NCBI GenBank assembly: GCA_029856295.1
Contig: JAHQWS010000060.1
Location: forward strand, 1-8,885
Direction: 5' to 3'
Origin: Promethearchaeia archaeon
Lineage (GTDB): Archaea > Asgardarchaeota > Lokiarchaeia > Sigyniarchaeales > SOKP01
Length of the DNA stretch: 8,885 nucleotides
Under the pieces are notes generated by a model. The model did no database searches. It was not told the origin of the DNA and saw only the letters and a program-made list of their open reading frames with translations. Positions 5,807 through 8,885 of this stretch are shown in pieces. How positions within the stretch are numbered: the stretch's first letter is position 1; each line of letters begins with the position of its first letter. Made by a program: the position numbers and the translations under genes.

Positions 5807-5815
5807 TATTTAAAA
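5806..5815 (-). promoter_or_regulatory. TATA box of the interrupted membrane-protein gene
   Basis: TTTTAAATAA on the minus strand, centred about 26 nt before the ATG at 5784. This is the spacing expected for an archaeal TATA box serving a leaderless or nearly leaderless transcript, and it supports that start. Confidence 0.5.
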
Positions 5816-5886
5816 TTTTTTAAATACCTAACTAATTAACAAAAGTTAGAATTTTATCGCAATAAGAACTGATAACAAAAATATTT

Positions 5887-5906
5887 AAAAAAAATTTAAA
5901 AAAAAA
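5887..5906 (-). terminator. Tandem oligo-T terminator of the zinc-ribbon membrane protein gene
   Basis: Directly after the TAA at 5909-5907 the minus strand has T9 (5906-5898), AAA, then T8 (5894-5887). Two long U-tracts abutting a stop codon are a strong archaeal terminator signal, and they separate this gene from its downstream paralogue. Confidence 0.65.
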
Positions 5907-7061
5907 TTAATTTAATTCTACTCCACATTGTAGACAGAATTTATCGCTTTCACTATTCACAGCACCACATTCCCTACAAAGGATCTGTTCTTTCTCGATA
6001 ACACCTTCCTTTTTTGCTTCCTTTTCCAACTGCTTAATTTTTCTCTCTTTTGTAACATTCCCGTAATTACGGATTCCGTAAATAGTCATGAAGATTAAGA
6101 GGGGTATGAATAAAATGAATACAGCAATGAGCCTAAATATGTCAATCTCCGCAGTTTCAAGACCACTAAGAAATGTAATTATAGTAATACTGAATATTAG
6201 CCACATGAGTACGGTATCCGGACCAAAGATTCTTAATTTAGCTTTAAGTATATCTGTTTTTTCTGCAATAAGGCTTCCTATTGTATTAAGTAAAATGAAG
6301 AGATTGAAGAAGTAGAGCAAAATCTGGAGTGGAATCGAGGAAGCTGTAGCTCCACCCTCCGAAATCCTTCTATATATAATAGATCCCATCAAGTATATCG
6401 TGTAAATAGCCACCCAAACAAAAAAAATCCCCATCCAAGCATATAACCTACCCTGTAAAGAGTGAATTGCTCCGATTATGCCAAAAATGACGATGATGAT
6501 TATTATAATTATAGCAACTCCAGCAGTATTAAATCCAATAGCCTCTTGAGTTCCACCCGTTATTGATTCTGTGATTATTATAGCTACTATTAGTGAAATA
6601 ATAGAAACTAATATCCCCCCTACGAAAAAACACCATCTCTCAAATTTTTTTAATGATGTAGGTAATTTATAGAGATAATCATCTATTTTTATGCCCAAAT
6701 TGAAAAAATATAGCATTGTAAAGATAGAAGTGATTAATATGTATGATATGATCGCCAGATAAAGGAAGATAATGAATAAGAAAAAGAAGAAATTGAAAAA
6801 CAGAAGTACTAAAATCGTAAGAATAATGATAGTAATAATTAATCTCTTTCTTGACATATCTCTAAGCTTCTTCTTATATGACACAAGAGAAGTTAAGAAT
6901 AGTATATATGAAAGTGCCATGAGGGGAATGAATACGATAAGACCAGCAATGTAAAGAACTTCAAACTGAAACAATGTAAAACCGATAATAAGCCAAATAA
7001 TGAGTATTAAATACAAACGATATTCTTTTTCTTTAAGCAGCAGTAAATTTTTAAATGCCAT
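5907..7061 (-). CDS. Polytopic membrane protein with C-terminal zinc ribbon
   Basis: A 384-residue integral membrane protein of unknown function. Hydrophobic segments lie near residues 17-34, 38-62, 73-88, 89-120, 143-165, 178-200, 206-229, 243-266, 283-300 and 309-331, so roughly nine or ten transmembrane helices; some are extreme in isoleucine and phenylalanine. The segment GIFFVWVAIYTIYLM (211-225) is the part best conserved with the paralogue. A charged linker (337-360) leads to a zinc ribbon, Cys362-x2-Cys365-x10-Cys376-x2-Cys379, with the CRECG and CLQCG knuckles common in archaeal membrane proteins, presumably cytosolic. No catalytic motif or transporter signature is recognisable. A tandem paralogue lacking the ribbon follows downstream on the same strand, 122 bp away and behind a terminator, so the pair arose by duplication but is transcribed separately. 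ATG at 7061 gives an N-terminus matching the paralogue. Confidence 0.8.
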   Translation of the reverse strand: MAFKNLLLLKEKEYRLYLILIIWLIIGFTLFQFEVLYIAGLIVFIPLMALSYILFLTSLVSYKKKLRDMSRKRLIITIIILTILVLLFFNFFFFLFIIFLYLAIISYILITSIFTMLYFFNLGIKIDDYLYKLPTSLKKFERWCFFVGGILVSIISLIVAIIITESITGGTQEAIGFNTAGVAIIIIIIIVIFGIIGAIHSLQGRLYAWMGIFFVWVAIYTIYLMGSIIYRRISEGGATASSIPLQILLYFFNLFILLNTIGSLIAEKTDILKAKLRIFGPDTVLMWLIFSITIITFLSGLETAEIDIFRLIAVFILFIPLLIFMTIYGIRNYGNVTKERKIKQLEKEAKKEGVIEKEQILCRECGAVNSESDKFCLQCGVELN

Positions 7062-7107
7062 AGTTTATTTAACCTAATTTTTGGTATGGTAAGTAAAATA
7101 TTTTGTA

Positions 7108-7126
7108 CGTAGTTAAAAAAACTACG
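7108..7126. repeat. Inverted repeat upstream of the zinc-ribbon membrane protein gene
   Basis: CGTAGTT and AACTACG, perfect 7-bp arms around a five-A spacer, 47-65 nt before the ATG at 7061 and just upstream of a TATA-like AAATATTTTA (7094-7103). It could be a regulator site at the BRE, or a hairpin ending transcription from the DUF72 gene. The arms are seen; the role is a guess. Confidence 0.4.
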
Positions 7127-7261
7127 CGTATTTAAAATTTTTTAATTTCTAGGGTTTATTTAAAATTAAAATTGAAAGTTTTTTAATTCACATTTATTTC
7201 AAAATAATTAAAAATTGATATTATAAAATAATTTTAACCAGAATTTTCACAAGATTGTCAA

Positions 7262-8065
7262 TTATAAAAAATCAAAGATTTTCTTTTGTTGATTAAAATG
7301 TTTTATTGGCAAGTTAAATCTCTTTTTAAGCTCATTGGCAGATTCGGGAGCAAATCCTGCAAAGTGGTTATTTACAATAATAAAAATCTCATAAATATTT
7401 GGTGATTTAATTAAGCTTTGGATATTTTGAGTTAGATCGCTTATAGCATCCTCTTGCTTTCTTTGGATTCGATTGAAAACATTTAACTCGCGATCCCCTA
7501 TCAATCTAATGTAATATGTATTTTGGTTTGGCATGTAATACGGTGTTATTCCCAGTATATAAGTGGTTCCGAGAACGACTCTTGATCCATCAATTATTTT
7601 AGATAGAATCTCGGCGTTGAACCATGAATTATCGCGCAATTCGATGATATAACTATATTCTGAAGGAATTTGTTTTAAGAGATTTGATAATAGTTTATAG
7701 TGTTTCTCAGAATATTTAAACCAGGGGGGAAACTGTAGAAGAAATTTTGATGTTTTTTCTTTTAAATATGCCATACGCGAAAAAAATTGCGCTATATAAC
7801 TTTCTAATTCAGAGTCATTTAGGTTATGGGATATTTTTTGCCATACTTTAACGATATACTTAAATGAGTTCGGAATCCGCAGAGCCCAATTATGTACAAT
7901 TTCTTCGGAAGGTAAATTGTAAAACGTTGAATTTATTTCTACTATATCAAAATATTTAGCATAATATTCTAAATGATGAAACCTCTCAATGTTTTTTGGA
8001 TAAAAAGGACCAACCCAATCTTTATAATCCCAACCAGCGCATCCAATAAAAATATTTGTTTGCAT
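7262..8065 (-). CDS. DUF72 (YecE-like) TIM-barrel protein
   Basis: A 267-residue member of the DUF72 family, of normal length. Family landmarks in order: IGCAGWDYKDWVGPFYP (7-23), FDIVEINSTFYNLPSEE (39-55), FKYIVKVWQKISH (68-80), LLQFPPWF (109-116), IELRDNSWF (141-149) and VNNHFAGFAPESANEL (231-246). These line the barrel mouth of known structures; no reaction is firmly established. I start it at ATG 8065, not at the in-frame ATG 8194, for three reasons. The family begins a few residues before IGCAGW. The 43-residue extension has no family match and would overlap the divergent gene. A TATA box, TATATATAATT, sits 27 nt upstream of 8065, as for a leaderless transcript. Stop TAA. It is separated by 200 bp from the membrane-protein gene downstream, so is probably its own unit. 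Nucleic-acid or sugar-related roles have been proposed for the family but cannot be read here. Confidence 0.9.
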   Translation of the reverse strand: MQTNIFIGCAGWDYKDWVGPFYPKNIERFHHLEYYAKYFDIVEINSTFYNLPSEEIVHNWALRIPNSFKYIVKVWQKISHNLNDSELESYIAQFFSRMAYLKEKTSKFLLQFPPWFKYSEKHYKLLSNLLKQIPSEYSYIIELRDNSWFNAEILSKIIDGSRVVLGTTYILGITPYYMPNQNTYYIRLIGDRELNVFNRIQRKQEDAISDLTQNIQSLIKSPNIYEIFIIVNNHFAGFAPESANELKKRFNLPIKHFNQQKKIFDFL

Positions 8066-8086
8066 AAAAAAGTATATTTTTGAAGA

Positions 8087-8097
8087 ATTATATATAG
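8087..8097 (-). promoter_or_regulatory. TATA box of the DUF72 gene
   Basis: TATATATAATT on the minus strand is centred about 27 nt before the ATG at 8065, the expected distance for a leaderless archaeal transcript. No Shine-Dalgarno is present. It supports the shorter start. Confidence 0.5.
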
Positions 8098-8126
8098 CAT
8101 ATTGCAAATTGAAATTAAATGTTTCA

Positions 8127-8139
8127 TTTTTATAATAAA
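8127..8139 (+). promoter_or_regulatory. TATA-like box of the divergent plus-strand gene
   Basis: TTTTTATAATAAA on the plus strand lies about 21-23 nt before the ATG at 8154. Together with the DUF72 TATA box on the other strand it makes a compact divergent promoter in the 88 bp between the two start codons. Confidence 0.4.
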
Positions 8140-8153
8140 AAAGTGACGAATTG

Positions 8154-8885
8154 ATGAACTCAAAAGAACTAATAGTAGACATACCTAGTTTCAAGGATTG
8201 GAAAGAGTCATCAATGGAACGTCATGATCTCTATAATTTTGAGTCAAAAATAGATTATATTATAGATAGAATCCCTTCAGAAAAAAAATCTTCTTATCTT
8301 CTCGAAGTTTTTTTCTTTATTCCAGAGAATCTCCAAATAAATAAAGAGAGCTATTCTAAGGAACAATTTTTTTTAGATTTAAACAATCGAATACGTTTTA
8401 AAACCCCTCAGATGACCATTCAAGGGCTTCTTGACGAGCAGAATAAATTATCCCCAATATATGTACTTTTAAAAAAATTAAAAGAGATAGAATATGGAGA
8501 GATGTCCCATGAAACAAATATTCGTATTGAAAGAGAGATAAGATTATTAGCGTGCATTGTAAAGGTATCTTTGAGGGATCAATTTTCTTATATTTTAACA
8601 TTTTATCAAAAATTAAAGAAGCAAGGTAATTTTGCAGCTATTATTTGTAATTACTTAGATGTTATTGAAAAATTAGAATTAAAAATGAGTTTTCTAAGAG
8701 ATTCTTTTTCAATTTCACAAATTCCTTATAAATTGCGCGAAGCACTTCAATTTGCTGATGAATACATTAGCCTTCAAATAAAAACATGGATTGCTCAAGC
8801 CATTAAAGGATTGGAAAAACAAATTGATAATAATATCCGTAGTAAAATGATTCAGATTATTGAACGAGAACAGGATTTTAGAAAC
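8154..8885 (+). CDS. Hypothetical alpha-helical protein, C-terminus beyond the window
   Basis: An open frame of 244 codons without a stop runs from ATG 8154 to the last base, so the protein is truncated by the window edge. I do not recognise a family. It looks soluble and almost wholly helical, rich in Lys, Glu, Ile, Leu and Phe: for example IYVLLKKLKEIEYGEM (about 102-117), IEREIRLLACIVKVSLRDQF (about 125-144) and the helix run from about residue 185 to the end (KLREALQFADEYISLQIKTW, then AIKGLEKQIDNN). No membrane segment, cysteine cluster or nucleotide-binding motif is present in the visible part. A second in-frame ATG at 8214 is possible; 8154 is preferred because of the TATA-like box upstream, while TAA at 8136-8138 limits the frame. 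Divergent arrangement with the DUF72 gene suggests shared regulation. The opposite-strand open frame at 8398-8601 is its shadow. Confidence 0.7.
   Translation, partial: MNSKELIVDIPSFKDWKESSMERHDLYNFESKIDYIIDRIPSEKKSSYLLEVFFFIPENLQINKESYSKEQFFLDLNNRIRFKTPQMTIQGLLDEQNKLSPIYVLLKKLKEIEYGEMSHETNIRIEREIRLLACIVKVSLRDQFSYILTFYQKLKKQGNFAAIICNYLDVIEKLELKMSFLRDSFSISQIPYKLREALQFADEYISLQIKTWIAQAIKGLEKQIDNNIRSKMIQIIEREQDFRN

Noticed and set aside
8066..8194. 43-residue N-terminal extension of the DUF72 protein
   Set aside because: It has no family match, would overlap the divergent gene, and the TATA box and family N-terminus support ATG 8065.

Overview
The window is AT-rich (by hand count about 32% GC over 2281-2880, lower in the membrane genes). 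It probably comes from an archaeon, and an Asgard (Lokiarchaeia-like) lineage is my best guess. The grounds are TATA-like boxes about 26 nt upstream of start codons (leaderless style), oligo-T terminators, few Shine-Dalgarno sites, and a polytopic membrane protein ending in a CxxC...CxxC zinc ribbon. No rRNA, tRNA, CRISPR or insertion sequence was seen, and no gene-free stretch exceeds 300 bases, so the lineage is inferred from style only.

Left part (1-3.9 kb), acyl-CoA metabolism. The window opens in the last 43 codons of an acyl-CoA dehydrogenase, followed on the same strand by a second, complete acyl-CoA dehydrogenase (279-1538) and a GNAT acetyltransferase (1631-2155). Converging on these from the minus strand is a two-gene operon: a MenB/BadI-type crotonase (3111-3902) and a 3-hydroxyacyl-CoA dehydrogenase (2251-3102). 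The crotonase looks most like BadI, which opens the ring of 2-ketocyclohexanecarboxyl-CoA to pimeloyl-CoA. Together the four enzymes suggest degradation of an alicyclic or aromatic-derived CoA ester feeding beta-oxidation. The crotonase gene is much richer in GC (about 44%) than its operon partner, which suggests horizontal acquisition.

Middle (4.05-4.6 kb): an unrecognised 174-residue protein with a coiled-coil N-terminus and a beta-beta-beta-alpha segment that may be PC4-like.

Right-middle (4.76-7.06 kb): two tandem paralogous polytopic membrane proteins on the minus strand. The 7061-5907 copy is intact and carries a C-terminal zinc ribbon. The 5784-4765 copy lacks the ribbon and has one in-frame TGA exactly where the intact copy has Trp143. 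The frame is otherwise continuous across the stop, so it is either a nonsense-mutated copy or a read-through gene. A perfect 14-bp palindrome sits between its TATA box and start codon.

Right end (7.26-8.885 kb): a DUF72 (YecE-like) TIM-barrel protein on the minus strand, and, from a compact 88-bp divergent promoter region, a plus-strand alpha-helical protein of unknown function that runs off the window (8154-8885).
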